Below are positions 24,701 to 39,700 of a stretch of 64,000 nt of DNA, one piece after another. The stretch comes from Caprimulgus europaeus (Eukaryota; Chordata; Aves; Caprimulgiformes; Caprimulgidae). Position 1 is the first letter of the stretch; the number at the start of each line of letters is the position of its first letter. The DNA is taken from NCBI GenBank assembly GCA_907165065.1, contig OU015539.1, forward strand, positions 1,240,001-1,304,000. The letters run 5' to 3'. A program made the translations under genes and the position numbers. Below the pieces are notes generated by a model. The model worked only from the letters and a program-made list of their open reading frames with translations, ran no database searches and was not told the DNA's origin.

Positions 24701-27700
24701 CAGGAGACTTGTCTTCAAAATTTAGGTGTGGAAACCATTGATTTTGGAACTGCTCAGGGGTGGAGAAGGTCACCTCAGAGCCCCCAAGCACTCCAAAGCT
24801 TTCTGCTATCATCCCCAACCCTCCTCCCACAGAGCCACTGATGCTCCCAGCATCTGTGTCAGCTGAGGAAGAGGGCTCTGGCATTGCCATGCCAAACAGA
24901 AACTGCTCACAGTTACAGCGAGCACCTCACAATGGATTTACAGCCAAGGATACAGGAGGGGCAGGAAGTCAGACACCACTGCAGTAATGAGATGGGGCCA
25001 GTTCAAGCTTGTTTCAGCCAAAGAGGCGTTTGGTTGCAAGAAGAGTCGAGATATGATGTGTTTTCTGGCCACTTCCTGAAAGAACAGCTCCACGATTGTT
25101 TGAGGACCAGAGACTAAAAAGATAAGTTAAAGAAACAGTGAGAAGAGGGCCCACAGCAGACACCCAGGCTTTCTGCATCCAGGCCCCAGCAGACACTCAG
25201 GCTTTCTGCACCGTGCCGTGCTCATCAGCCCAAACGTCGCCGATTAAGCCAGAGCAAAACAACAAGGCACGTTCAATATTCAAACTTGTTGGTTTTGGAT
25301 TTCTCTTGCTGTCTGGTTAAGTCAGAGGGAGTAGCAGGAGATCAAAGAGCCACCCAGTGCAATGTTTATTAACCACAACTCAATTATAACATGAAAAAAA
25401 AAAAGGGCTGTGCTCTCTCTCCACTTGTGCTGTTCACAACCCAGCTGCAGCTCTGCAGCAGGAGCGAGTGTTTTTTGCAGGACAGGGCTGAGGGAGTGCT
25501 GATTTGGCTATCTGGGCTCTGGTCAAGTGCCTCCCTCCTCATTCCAGCACCCCAAGCAGTTCAGTCTCCCATCAGCTCAATGTTCTCAACGCCTCTCCTC
25601 GAGCTGCCACCTCCTTCCTATCTTCCTTACGTTTCACATAGTTTTCCTGAAGCACAGCGGCCAAACAGGACTTTCCTCAGGAGCAGGCCAAGAAATAACC
25701 CACGACACTGGCAAACACAAAGGGAGTTTTCAGTTTGGCTCTCAAGCACTGACATTTGCATCGAGGCAACTGCCCCCCTGAACCAAGACTCTCGTTCAGG
25801 GAGAGCTCGGACTCTGAGGATCGCAGCCTGTTACAGAGCGCAGATGCCCCAGGCTTGTCAGCAAGCAGAGGAAATTCTTCCCCAGCTCCCAGCCCTGCTC
25901 ACGTGGCACTGCTGCCTGGCTGTCACTGATTTTCTCACAGAATCCCCTGGATTGGAAAAGCCCTTTAAGCTCCTCGAGTCCCATCATGACCCCAACACTG
26001 CCCAGTCCCCACTGACCCATGTCCCTCAGCACTGTGTCTACACGACTCTTCAATCCCTCCAGGGATGGGGACTCCACCACTGCCCTGGGCAACCCCTTCC
26101 AATGCCTCAGAACCCTTTCAGCAAAGAAATTCTTCCTCACATCCCATCTCAACTGCCCTGGCCACAACTGGAGCCCATTTCCTCTTGTCCTGTCCCTTGT
26201 TCCTTGGTTGAACAGACTGACTCAAGATCCTCAGCTCTCTCTGAAGTGTTTCAGCCTGGAAGTGCCACGCAGACTCGTTACAGCAGGCCCCTACCTCTGC
26301 ATTTTCTCCCCTACCCTGCTCACCACCTCCCTCTGTAACCACTTCAAGGTACACAGCCTCCTAATTAAGTTCCCTTATATTCCCCCTCATTAGGATTTCT
26401 CTTCCAGCACAGTCACCCAGAGCATGTGTCTGCAGCAGCTCTTACAACGTGAACGTGTTTTCAGCTGCAATTTCCCCCTCAGCTGTGAGCAGCACTCACA
26501 GCAGAACTGCAAAGTGCTGGAAGCACAAGCACATTTTGGGGAAGCATTTCTACATCCTCTTGATTCCCTGAGCTGCTCCTGCTCGCTGGGGGATAAAGGT
26601 TAATGAGCAGGACAGACCTGCTCTGACCCACCACAGGTGCTGAGAGGAGCGAGAGGTGAGCTTGGCTGATGCTGCAGGGGCCAGGATTAATAACACTGGG
26701 CTGAGTGAGGCTGTCCCATCCTTCTCAGGTTGAGATGAAGATCCATGTGTCTGGCTGGAGTCCAATACCACAAGATACTTGGGTTTTGTTGCTGGGTTTT
26801 GGTGGACAGCATGACAAACACCTCCAGAGAAAGCAGGGTCATTCAGCCACACAAACTGTGTGAAGGATTTCCCTTGGGTGGCAGAGACCCAGAGGGCAAG
26901 AGGGAGAAATAACAGGAATAAATAAGAGAAGCAGAGATCTGATCAGCTGTGGACATCTCACCTAGTTTATGTGGTGTTAGAGCAGTGGTGTCTGCTAACT
27001 CCAACACAGAGAGATGCTGCAGATTAGATTCCCTGGAGAAGAAAAAGCCATCAGTGAAGAGACAACAACACGCCTCCTGCTTTAACTGCGCTCATTGTTC
27101 GACTCAAATGACTCCTACAGTGCACAGAGCACAGAGCAGCCTCACAGAACCGGCACAAGGCAAAGACTCAGCTCAAAACATGGCAGGAAAAAAAAACCCA
27201 ACCCTTCCCCAGCACAACCTGACTCCTCAAATAACACTCCCACAGCAACCACCAGCTTTTCATACCAGGAAGGGCATTTCAGGTGGATTTAGCAGGAACC
27301 TACAATCACTCAAAGGCAGAACGGGGATGGCAGAGACTCACAGCGTGTCCACAGGGACGTCCGAGGCCAGGCACTGGCTTGCCCACCGGATCAGGTAGTA
27401 GGAGAGCAGCAGGGGAGAGGTGCGGTGCAGCAGGTCCTGCTGAGACTGGAACAGCTGTCCCCCTCCCAAAACCATCTGCAAGCAAAGCACAGAGGTTGGC
27501 ACATGGAGAGGGCAAGTCCAGAGAGCAACAGCAGGACAAGGGCAATCTGTGAGGTCTGTGCCGGGCTCAGCCCATCCCTCCTGCTAACACCAAGGGGGTC
27601 AGTAGCCCAGCAGTTAACTCAGCCCACCCAGGGGGGGCAGGGACACCAGCAAAAATGTCCTTTGCACAACTACAGTGTCATCACTGAGAGTGAATCATAG

Positions 27701-30700
27701 AATCAGTAAGGGTGGAAAAGCCCTTTAAGCTCATGGAGTCTCACCATGAACCCAACACTGCCCAGTCCCCACTGACCCATGTCCCTCAGCACTGTGTCTA
27801 CACGACTCTTGAATCCCTCCAGGGATGGGGACTCCACCACTGCCCTGGGCAACCCCTTCCAATGCCTCAGAACCCTTTCAGCAAAGAAATTCTTCCTCAC
27901 ATCCCATCCCAGCTGCCCTGGGCACAACTGGAGCCCATTTCCTCTTGTCCTGTCCCTTGTCCCTTGGTTGAACAGAGCCACCCCCACCTCTCTCCACCCT
28001 CCTTGCAGGGACTTGGACAGAGCCAGAAGGTCTCCCCTCAGCCTCCTTTTCTCCAGGCTCAGCACCCCCAGTTCCCTCAGCCGGGAACTCAGCACACTTG
28101 TGCTCCAGACCCTTCCCCAGCTCCGTTCCCTTCTCTGGACATGCTCCAGCACCTCCAGGTCTTTCTTGGAGTCAGGGGCCCAAAACTGAACCCAGCACTC
28201 GAGCTGTGGCCTCACCAGTGCCCAGTCCAGGGGGAAGAGAACTTCCCTGGTCCTACTGGCCACACCATTGCTGATCCAGGCCAGGATGCTGCTTGCCTTC
28301 TTGGCCACCTGGGCACTCTGCTGACTCATTGTCAGCTGGCTGCCAACCAGCTGAAATCACATCTTTGCTGCAAAGACCATCCTGTGGCCCAGCCCTGCTG
28401 CTCCAGCCAAGAGCAGGTGACATGGAAGGAACAGCAACCCAGGCTTGTGAAGGACACAGTGTGTCAAAGTGGCAAAGCAGCAGCTCCTCATCAAGCAAGC
28501 AGCAGGTTACCTGCCTTGTGGTCTGGGAGAGTCTGGCTCCAGAAGGGCACCTTGCAACATGCTTTAAATGCTACCAGGGCAACCTTATCCAGGAAGAACA
28601 GGATTTCTTTTAAACCAAGAAACTACTGCAGTAACATTTCCAAGTAAATAATATTGGTTTAAACAACACTGCCCTTGTCTGGGGACTTGCTCCGCACCCC
28701 TGCATCCACCCAAACCATCAGCATCATCTCTCTTGCAGCCACACTGCCAACAGGACGGACCCAGAGCAGCCCAACCCACCACCACAAACACAGCTGCCAT
28801 CACAGCAGTTGTTTGCACTGGCTGGAGCAGCCTCACAGAGGGTGAAATCACAGCCTCTGGGTAAACACTGCTGCCGTGACGCAGCGCTGTGCCAGAGAAC
28901 AAGGCTGTGCGTGCGCGGCGGCGTGGGAGGGACGGGGAACAGAGGGGAGAAGTGTAGGTGCTCGGGTAGCGCTGATTCAGATGGGAGGCTGGAAACCAAG
29001 CCCTCCCTCCTCCTGCAGAGAGAGCTTTCCTGCTTCCTGGATGCTCAGTGTGGAGAGAGGGAGCTGGGGTGTGAGCACAGTGCACCACTGCTTTGCTTAG
29101 GATGACAACAGCAGCTGGAGGAGAGAAGAGGGTTTGCCCAAGCCTGGGGCTGGTTCAAACAACCTCTGGTGTTTTGTGGGAAGAGACAGAGCTCAGAGCC
29201 TGGCACCAGCAGAACCCTAGATTCAAAAGTTCAAAGAGCACAGCAGTAGCTTCAAGGGCTGTACTCACAGGATCTCCAAGCCGCAGCAACAGCTGTTGGA
29301 GGACCAGCAGGTCCCGACAGATCAGGAAGCGGATGGTGGCAATCTTACAGACCCCGCAGCAAACCACGCCGACAGCGGTGCCGCTGCCGTACAGCTGGGT
29401 GAGGTTCAGGCGCAGGGGCAGGTGAGGAGCTGCAAGATAACATCACCTGGGTCAGGGGAGGAACAGGACCCACGAGAACACTCACCCAGCTGCCTCTTTC
29501 CCAGCCCAACCACCCCGCTGCAGAGCTCCCACCTCTCTCCATGTCGGCGTCTGTCTCGTAGTCCATCTCTCGGATGAGCACTCCCATGGCGTGGATGGGG
29601 TTTCTGATCTCCTGCAGTTTGCTGTTTATTTCCTCCATCACATTTTCCCTGCACAGTAAAAAAAATATAATAATAATAATATTAATAACCAGCAACATGA
29701 GGTTTAAACTCCAGAGGGCTCCCTCTCCTCCCCACTGATCCTCCCCGATGCGTATCTGATCAGCCTGGACATTCCTGATGGGAATCTTCTTCTGGCTTGG
29801 AGTTTTATTACAGTGCCTGCAGGGATCAATCTATTTATTCCACTCCCTCAGGCTACCAGGAAATAACAGTCAGATAGCTGGCATTCCACAGGGGAAGGAT
29901 TTCAGGAGGTGAGCACTGTAACCACATGGCCTGACCAAGGCTCTGACCTCTACCTAACGTCTGCAGGCACTTGCTTTCCACTCTGCAACCATCACCTCAT
30001 AGGAACTTGTTCCTCTGCTGCTCTCTATCTCACCTGAGAAGCACAGAATGGGTTGGGTTGGAAGGGATCTTAAAGCTCACCCAGTCCCAACCCCCTGCCA
30101 GCAGCAGGGACACCTTCCACTAGACCAGGTTGCTCAAAGCCTCATCCAACCTGGCCCAGAACACTTCCAGGGAGGAGCAGCCACAGCTTCTCTGCCCAAC
30201 CTGGGCCAGTGTGAAGAATTTCTTCCTCATATCTAATCCAAATCTACTCTTGTCCAGTTTATAACCATCACCCCTTGTTCTGTCACTCCCTGCACTTCTC
30301 AAAAGTTCCTCCCCAGCCTTCCTGGAGCCCCTTGAGGTACTGGAATCCCCAAAATATCTTTTCAGAAGGGGCCACAGGCAACAGCAAGGGGGTTCTGGAT
30401 GGGAAACCCTGTTATTGCCAATACCCACACTCCCCCTCTCTGAGGGGACCTGGAAACGTTTCCTGCAGCACAGGGAGAGCCTGCACATCCTAACAACCCC
30501 TTTGGTGCTAATCAAGGAAGGCTCCAGGCAATCCCAGCTCAGCCATCCACGTCTCCCTGCAGAAGCTTCTGCAACAACATCTCCTTACGTGTCATTAGCT
30601 ATCAAGTCCTCCAGGATCTGCTCTGCAGCCTTTTCTGGAGGCTGGAGGCGGGAGCAGGCCATTTCCATGATGAATGCCATGTCCATGGAGATTGATTCTC

Positions 30701-33700
30701 CGATCAGTCGAAGGCACTGGACAAGACAGACAACATCACGAGACATCTCCAAATCTGTAATGAAAGAATCTAACTGTATATTTACAAGTGATTTCAAAGC
30801 CAAGGTGGGAGGACCATTCAAAAAAAAACCAGTTAGTTCAGCTCCTATCAGCAAAAAAACTAGCAGCAGATTAGTCTTAAGTCTCAGTCCCACATGTCAA
30901 ACTGACCCTTCCCTGGGAACTCTGAGGCTGAAGTAAAACTTAGGGGTTGACAAGGGAAACATTTGAGCTTTATTATTTGGAAAGTAAACAAAAAAAAAGA
31001 AAAGAAAAAAAAAAAGGATTGATGCAACAACAAAACAATGAAATTCCCTCCAAGGGATTTTCTCCAGACACAAGTTGAAAGGAAGCAATTAGTGCAGTGT
31101 AAGAGCAAAAAAAGCCCAGAGCAAAGGGCTCAGATAGCTCAGCTCTGCCAAGCAGAACACACTCTCACAGCAGCCATCCACCTCACAGCCCAGAGAGAGG
31201 ATTTTCACATCAGAAAATCCAGCTCTGAGGGTTTAGATGGCTGCTTTGCCATGCAATCCTTTATTTATGGGTTTTTAAAATCAAGGCACATGTTTTGAGG
31301 AGTTTGAAACAGCCAGGGCAGGAACTGTTAGCCTCCCCAACCCAGCCCAGGCCTCCAGCTTTCCTTCCCCCAGAGCCAGAAATAGCTCAACCCAAGGGCT
31401 GACAATTCTTCTGTATAAAAATATAAAAATCACTCCAGCATGAAAGTGGAGCTTAGGTAACATTTTCCGTTGCCTTTTCCTTGTGAAACGTCACTCCAGG
31501 GCCAGCACAGCACAGAGGGCACCGTGGTGACAACACCAACGGCAGCTCCTGCGCACGCTGGCCTGGACTTCCCGCAGTTGAGAAGTGCCACGGTCCCTCC
31601 CCACAGTTTACACAAAAACATTTATATAAAAACATTTCACTAAAAAAAAAAATCAAGTTTCTAGAACTGGGCAGTTGAGTCCAGGGTGCTCAGAGGGTCA
31701 CAAGTTTCCTTGTTTTCCCTGGAATTTCAGGAGGGAGTTGTTTACGCCATCAGCAAGACAGAGATTGGGGAATTTTATGCAAAAGAAGCTTGCAATGAGT
31801 CAGAGGTGGTCTTGCAGCTCTTGGTGGGGATGGCAAAGCTGAGATAACATCAAGCAGGGTTCATACAGGCGGTCACCCACACGGTCAGAACCATGAGCTG
31901 CTCCATCTCGCTCTCCCCACCAGCACTGGGGCCCTGCCAGCACACTGTGGAGCTCCAACCTGGCAGATCTGTCCCACAGATCTGGGCACAAAGGTGGCAC
32001 CAGCAAACTGCAGCCTACACAGGTAGTTTGTAGACTCCAGGGCAAAGGAGCCAGCAGTGCAGGTCCCTGTCACTGAGTGACACACAGCCTGAAATCTAGG
32101 ATTCTTCCTTCTCAGGTTATGTGAAATCAGTCCTGGCAGATTTGCAGCCTTGACACCATTTTTCTAACTCCTGGTCTGAGCAGGATGGCTGGTTCCACAA
32201 AATAAAACTCTCTACAAATGCCCAAAGAAGAAAACTAGCTCCATACAGAGAAATTATGGAACCAGGAGCACTTCAAGAGGCTTCTACAGAAACTCCCACA
32301 TCCCACCACCCAGGGCAGCGTTTCAGCCTCCAACAACGACCGAGCTCCAGTCTCCTCACTTACCATCAAAGATGACAGCGTCATCCTCAGTCAGGAGGTG
32401 TTCATTAGAGAGGAGATAGAGATGGTCCACCAAGGAGCAGGGCATGAGGAAAGAGAGGGAGCCCTGGAAAGATGAGGAGAAAGTCCTTCTTTGAGCTTCC
32501 CAAATTCATTTCAAGCTCCCCAAATCCACACCTCAGTCAGAAGAACTCCTCCCCGCAGATCAACGCTTCAAGTTGGCCATAGCTCAACTTCACCAAGCCT
32601 CACCTTCTTCAGCAGGCACACCATGCTGGTGTAGGGATTCAAGTGCAGGGCCAGGGGTCGTGAGAGAGCTTCTTGGTACTGAAGGCAACAGGCATAGAAC
32701 TTGGACCAGAACTCCACCTGCAGCTGCCAAAACTCCTCCGGCGAGCACTCGTATTCTGTCACGCTGCCCTGCAGCTAACAGGGCCCAAAACAGGACCTCA
32801 GATTAATACAGGCAGTGAACCAGAGAGAAAATTGCAGTGTTCAGCCCACTGTCTTGTCTCTCATGACCAGTGTCACGCCTTTACGTGGTTCTGGTTGATA
32901 AACATCAGTTATGGTCTCTTCCCCACCACCTTTATAGCAAGATGTAAGGTTTTTCCCCTCAGCAGTGAGGCACACAGCAAAGCAAGCCCACCAAGAATCA
33001 TTTCTACACAACCTTAGGTAAAGAAGCACCAATAATAACAAGAAAAAGGGCAGCACTGCAGAGCTCTAAAAACATCATGCATGAAGATTGCTACAGAGGA
33101 CACAAAACTGCTTTTTTTGGGAACTTTTTAGCAAAATCTGAGTAGCCTCAAGGATGAGCCGCAGGTGGAAGGACTGCTGGTATAGAGAATCGAGTGTATC
33201 AGAGTAAAAGCTGGAGCAGCAGGATAAAACAGGGGGAATTCAGACCCAAAAGGACAGCCAGTTGATCTTTCAGATAGGTCCTCCAAGCCATTTATCTTCT
33301 GGTGTCCCAAATGATGAGCAACAGCTCTGCTCAGCACGCGACGCGCGATCAGCAAAGCACGCTCCGTGCAAAGCGTGTCCCGGGGGTAGAGACAAGAGAA
33401 CACCAAGGAAGGACTCCACAAAAGAAGAGGGGATGGAAAAGCCAGGCAGGAGGGATGAAAATTTGTACTTTTTTTAAAAAAACAAGTCACATAACTCCTT
33501 TGGAGAAACAAAGGATAGAACAAGGCCTGAGGGGACTTTGTGTCTGACTTAACTGTGCTGAACTGTCACAATACACACAGCAAATTAAGAACAAAACACA
33601 GTGGGGGGGGGGGGAATAAATCTCACCTCGCTTTCCACAGCTAAGGTAACCTCTTTTCTTAACTCATCCCACGTCAGATCCATGTGTCTCTCAGCTCCTT

Positions 33701-36700
33701 GAGAAAATATCTGAAAAGCAGCACAGTAAACTTGAATTTTAAAGCAAGAGAGCTGTCTCCCCCAGGCTCAAGCAGCACCGAGTGATGTAAAGCAAACATG
33801 AGAGCATCATTTGTGGGGCAGAAGTGTTAAAAACCACGACTGGCTGCTAAATGTGGGGTACACAGACACACAGCTGGCTTCCCTCTTCCTGTGGAAATGG
33901 AGGGAGCCTCCTGGCAGGCAGTGCACTGGGATGTAAGGACAGAAACACTGCACAGCTTCACAGCAGCTCCCTCGTACCTTGCTGTGGGTCTCCAAAAGGT
34001 CACAGCACAAGAATCAAAATGCTGAGAGCAGAAGTTTGGCCTCTCTATTTTTCCTAAAAAGGCACCATGTGTTGCCTTGCTCTGCCCTCAACAGCCCTAG
34101 ATAATCCCAGAACTGCCCTGATGGCAAAAGACCTTTAAGACCATTGAGTCCCATCATTAACCTCACACTGGCTAAAAGAGTCAGAACCAAGTGGTCTCAT
34201 ATGCTGAGAAACAGCCCCTGACTTGCTTCAGTGACTACTGACAGGTCTACATGGTATCAAACCCAAACTGATCCCCACCAAGAGCTCCAAGGAATCCTTT
34301 GGCCTCACATCTAAACGTCCAGGAAGGAGAAGCTGAACAGGGAGGGCACCAAATGTCCTCTCACCAACCTGCAAAGCCTTCTGGATAGCTGCACTCGTGA
34401 ACCGGCCAGGCATGAAGAGATACTCCAGGTAGGTTTCCTGCAGGAGAGCATTCAAGGAAACACACAGGTCAGGAGGAAAGCACTGAGGACCCTGCTCTGG
34501 TCCTTCCTCCCATTCTCAAGATCATCCCCTGGATCTGTTCTTTCTTTCCAGCTTCAGTTCATGCCCACACCTGGCTCCAAGCTCTCCCCTCCCGACCCCG
34601 CAGCAGCTCCCGTGATCAAACACTTCCCACACACTCCACATCTTGTTTATTCACACGTCTTGTCCCAAGGTTCTCTCTTGACTGACTTGAAATTCTCTTC
34701 ACCCCTCAACTTCTGGTTTCATAAGCACACTTGGGGATTTAACACTGTGGTAATAGAGACTAAGGCTTGTCTCCTTTAATTCAGAGTCATTTTAAGGCTG
34801 TATCAATATAATTTGTCCACTTAAACTGTCTCAACGTTCTCCCGGGCAGAGAAGCTTCACTGCTTCTCGTTGCTATTTGACAGGCAGCTCACCCTGGGGT
34901 CCTGGTCCTGCCGAACTGTCACTTCCTCTTCAGGCAGTGGCTGCACAAAGACCTGGTTCCACTGACCTGCCACATTTCTGGAAGGAAAATAAAACCAGGA
35001 TCAGCTTTGCACTGCAGTGCTGCAACACAGCGCGCCCAGGAGCAGCCACCCGAACCAAACCCAGCACCCTCATCGGAGGTTCCACAGCACCCACAGCCCC
35101 TTGGATCCGGTAACAGGAGCTTCTGACTAGTGACAAGTGGCAGGTTTAGCCAGGAGAGCTCAACAGCAGCATCCCCAGCCCTGAGCTAACAGCACAGGTT
35201 GGATCCCTTCATTTATATCAACGTTCTCCCCATCACACACGCTCACCGAGTGACTTTCTCACACTGACCAGTAGATTCTTCTGCCTAAACTTGTACATTC
35301 ACAGTATTTTTTCACCCAGAACTTAACTCCCTGGTCTGGTTATGCACCAAGCCTGCCCTCTCAGCTTTATAAAGCCAGGGATGATTCTTTCACATCACTG
35401 GTCTCCTCAAAATGTGATGTCTCTTGGAAGAGACCAGCCGGGTGTGTTTTGAAGGAGCTGTGGGTGAAGCACAGCCCTCCCTCCGGCAGGCTCACAGCAG
35501 GCTCCCCTCCCAGCCAGCCTGCTGCCCGGCTTTTCACATTTTTCACATTCCTGCAGCTCAGCTGTGGCTTTATTATACAGCAGAACAACACCAACAACAA
35601 AAATTCCATGTCATCTGCACTGCAGGAAGACACCGTCACGCACGTGACCCAAACATCACACCAGGAAGAACTGGGTTCTGCTGCACCTCCACACACTGCA
35701 GCCAGCAAAGCAGGAGAGAAGAGCTGAGGAGCTCGAGGGGTGTTTTTAAGGACCAGCATTTTGGAGCTGCTCCTGCAGTTCCCCTGCCAGGCTGTCAATG
35801 CTAAGGATGCAGCACAGAAACTCACTGCTCAAAGTTGATGTATCTCACAACGGTTTGGTTCTCTTCGTTGTGCCACAGAGCCCAGATCTCAGTGGAGGTT
35901 AAGGCAAAGTCAACGAGGGTCTCCTAGGACAGAGAGCAAATATTGACCTTCTTATCACAAACTGAAGCACAGCAGGGAGTGTGCACTCAACAACAGCAAC
36001 ACATCCCCTCCTATCACTTAACCACGGTGTGGAAACAGCTCTTCATTCGCAGTTAAATCCCCAATCCAGGTCTCTGAACTCTCCCTCAGCCACCCCCCCT
36101 CTGCTCTCTGCCTCCTGGGGAAGCTGGGCCCCAGCACCCACTCACCTGCGAGGAGAAGAGGGAGGATATGTGGTCAAGGCTGTAGCGGTTGCCCTCGGCG
36201 CTCACCAGCTGGAAGACACAGAACTACAACACACAGCTCATAAGTCATTGCACAGAACCAGAATCGTAGGGGTTGGGAGGGACCTCAGGAGATCATCCAG
36301 TCCAACCCCCCTGAGTCCAGAGGAGGCCACAAGGATGATGCCAGGGCTGGAGCAGCTCTGCTGTGAGGACAGGCTGAGAGAGTTGGGGCTGTTCAGCCTG
36401 GAGAAGAGAAGGCTCCGGGGAGACTTTCTAGTGGCCTCCCAGTACTTGAAGGGGCTCCAGGAAGGCTGGGGAGGGACTTTGGCCAAGGGCAGGGAGTGAC
36501 AGGACAAGGGGTGATGGCTTGAAACTGGATGAGAGTAGTTTTAGATGAGATGTGAGGAAGAAATTCTTTGGTGTGAGGGTGGTGAGACCCTGGCCCAGGT
36601 TGCCCAGAGAAGCTGTGGCTGCTCCTCCCTGGAAGTGTTCTTGGCCAGGCTGGATGAGGCTTTGAGCAACCTGGTCTAGTGGAAGGTGTCCCTGCTGCTG

Positions 36701-39700
36701 GCAGGGGGGTTGGGACTGGATGAGCTTGAAGGTCTATTCCCACCCAAACCAGTCTGATTCTATGATTTCCAGTTGCCTTTTGAGAGGCTAAACCAGAAAA
36801 ACAGTAACACCACCACTGCTGGGCACTGCTAGTGACAACACAACGTGGGCAAGTAAGGAGACTAAGGTGGAAAAGCCCCAAATCTTCAGGCCACTTGTTG
36901 CAAACCAAGCTCTGCATGTTCTCACCAGAGCAAGGAGAGCACTAGTGGGGCAGGAGAAATCATGATATGCACTTCTACTCCGCATGTGAACTCCCTGGAG
37001 AACGGAAAGGGCAAGCTGTCCAACAGATGAGACTGCTCTGTGGTGTCACTCCCGTCCTGCTACATTTATTATTCACCCCAAGAAGCAGAAGTTCTGCAGA
37101 AGTCAACAGCGCTGCGTGCACGCGCTCCCAGGAGCCCCACACAAACACACCATCACTATTTCCATCCTTTTAGCTCCTGTCAGACCTTTCCTTTTCCCAC
37201 GGCACGTACGTGCTTTTGGGATCCTACCAGAACAGGAGGTGAACAAGTGACCTAAAACTCACAGATCAGCTTAGTCACACAGGGAATTCCACTCCCAGGG
37301 CGAGGGCACGTGTGTCCTGCAGTGTTTTGAGAGCAAAAACGTTTATTCAGGAAGCACTGCTCTCTCCACAGGGCCAGACTTCTCCCTGTTTCTTGCCTTA
37401 CAGACCCAAATTCAAGGAAAAATGAGATCTTTTCTGCCCAGCCCAAGCAAGATGCATTCACAGGGAGGAAACCCCACCACTCACTCCATACCTGCCCTTG
37501 CTTGGGGGCGTGCATGTACACGCCGAGGTAAAGCCCCAGGGACTGGGAGAAGGCCAGGCGCAGGCGGTGCCCAGTCCCGGCTGAGAGCCGCAGGTCCCTG
37601 CTGACCGGCATGAACTCCAGCAGATCCACAACCATCAGGCACATCTGATCCTACAGGAAACAAAGGTTATCAGGAAAGCAGCAGAGAAAAGACTCAGGAG
37701 TGAGGAATTGCCCTTATCCCTCATCCTTCCCCTTCTGGCTAAACTCAGCCCAGATTTCCCCTCCACAGTTTAGGGATGGAGTTGGCAGCGTTGGGTTTAT
37801 GGTTGGATTCGATGATCTTAAAAGGGTTTTTCCAACCAAAACGTTTCTCTGATTTTAAGTAAAGCACCTGCACTGCTGGTTAGCCTTCCCCATCCCACCT
37901 GCACCCTCTCCCACTGAGCACACAGCCTTTGGGAGCTCAGTACCATAAAGCTTCCCCTCCCTCCCTCCCTCCCTCCCGTAGCGCACGCATTCCAGCGCCA
38001 ATGAGCCGTGAAAGCAGTTGTGCTGGTTGATTAGCTCTGGCCCTGAGATGGGAGCAAGTGGCATGCAGCGAGCAGAAGCTGTTATTAACTTCTGGTTGAT
38101 GAGGGGCCATGTTACAAAGACTCTCTTATTACCACTAAAGCAGTAGAAAATCCATTTGGTGTCCCCCCTGGGCCCTTGCAGCGCTCCTGCCTGAGCTCCC
38201 TGAATGCTCCAGGACGTTTGTAAATCACCTGGTGCTGCCTCTGACCCCACACACAAGGCTTTGCCATGGAGAAAGCCCCCCCTGCTATCCAAAAGTGGCT
38301 GAAAACTGACAAATGGCCCCAAATCCCAGCGTGTAGAAGTTGCAGTGACAATTTAACAGATCAAATCTATCCCAGCCACCCAGCCTTCATCCCTGAAGCC
38401 TCAGACTATTCCCTGAGTGGTGATGGAGGACACATCACCCCCTGCACCCAGGACCCACTCACCTTGTAGGACCACATCCGAAGTTTATGGTCCTGGCAGA
38501 GAGCAAAGAGAAAGGCATCGTGATCGAGGCAGTGAACGGAGAGGCTGATGGGCAGGTCCGAGGGGCCACCGTCACCCCTGAAAAATCACAGCATCACCTC
38601 AGCTGGAAAAGCCCTTTGAGCTCATTGAGTCCCACCATGAACCCAACACTGCCCAGTCCCCACTGACCCCTGTCCCTCAGCACTGTGTCTACACCACTCT
38701 TCAATCCCTCCAGGGATGGGGACTCCACCACTGCCCTGGGCAACCCCTTCCAGTGCCTCAGAACCCTTTCAGCAAAGAAATTCTTCCTCACATCCCATCT
38801 CAACTGCCCTGGCCACAACTGGAGCCCATTTCCTCTTGTCCTGTCCCTTGCTCCTTGGTTGAACAGACCCACCCCCACCTCTCTCCACCCTCCTCCAAGG
38901 GACTTGGACAGAGCCAGAAGGTCTCCCCTCAGCCTCCTTTTCTCCAGGCTCAGCACCCCCAGTTCCCTCAGCCGGGAACTCAGCACACTTGTGCTCCAGA
39001 CCCTTCCCCAGCTCTGTTCCCTTCTCTGGACACGCTCCAGCACCTCCATGGCCTTCAACAGCTTAAAATAAAATCAAGGCTCGTGCACAGATCCAGGGCA
39101 TGGGGTTTCTATCCCACTGTGTTTAAAGAAGAAGTCAGTGGTGTGAGACTGGGAGGAGAGAGCAGGGTTTCAGGACTGTGTGGGTCAGTGTCTGAGGCAC
39201 AGAGGAGCCCACACCACTAACACCCTGTTCTCCAGCCACCTCCCAGCCTAGTGCTGGCAGAGCACAGGTGATGGACATGGAGGGAAGCAGGGATCCAACC
39301 AGCCCCAAACAACCCACCACTGATAATCAAAGTCATTCCAGGTGTCAGGAGACTCACTCCCATTTCCAGGTAACAGGGTCTAGAAGTTGGCTGGGTGCTC
39401 TAAGACACCCCAATGACTACAATCAAACACCGAGCCCTGTCTGCACAGAGAGCGTCCGTGTCACCCACGCGTCACCTCCGCTGCTCAGGAACAAGCCTGA
39501 GAACACAGGACTGTTGTAATCCTCAATCTGTGCTGGCTGTGAGCCATATCCTGGGCAAATCCTTGGAGGCTGGTTACTAAATATAACATATTTATAGACA
39601 GAGACACACAGAACCAGCAGGAGCCCATTAAGATGAACTAATCCAGCCTCCGAGTCCCAGCTTCCGTCCCACGAGAGCTCCCGTCACCCAGTTAACTTCT

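Noticed and set aside
27703..28329. A 209-codon minus-strand frame as a host gene
   Set aside because: It is the C-terminal part of CR1 ORF2, matching other CR1 copies in the window.
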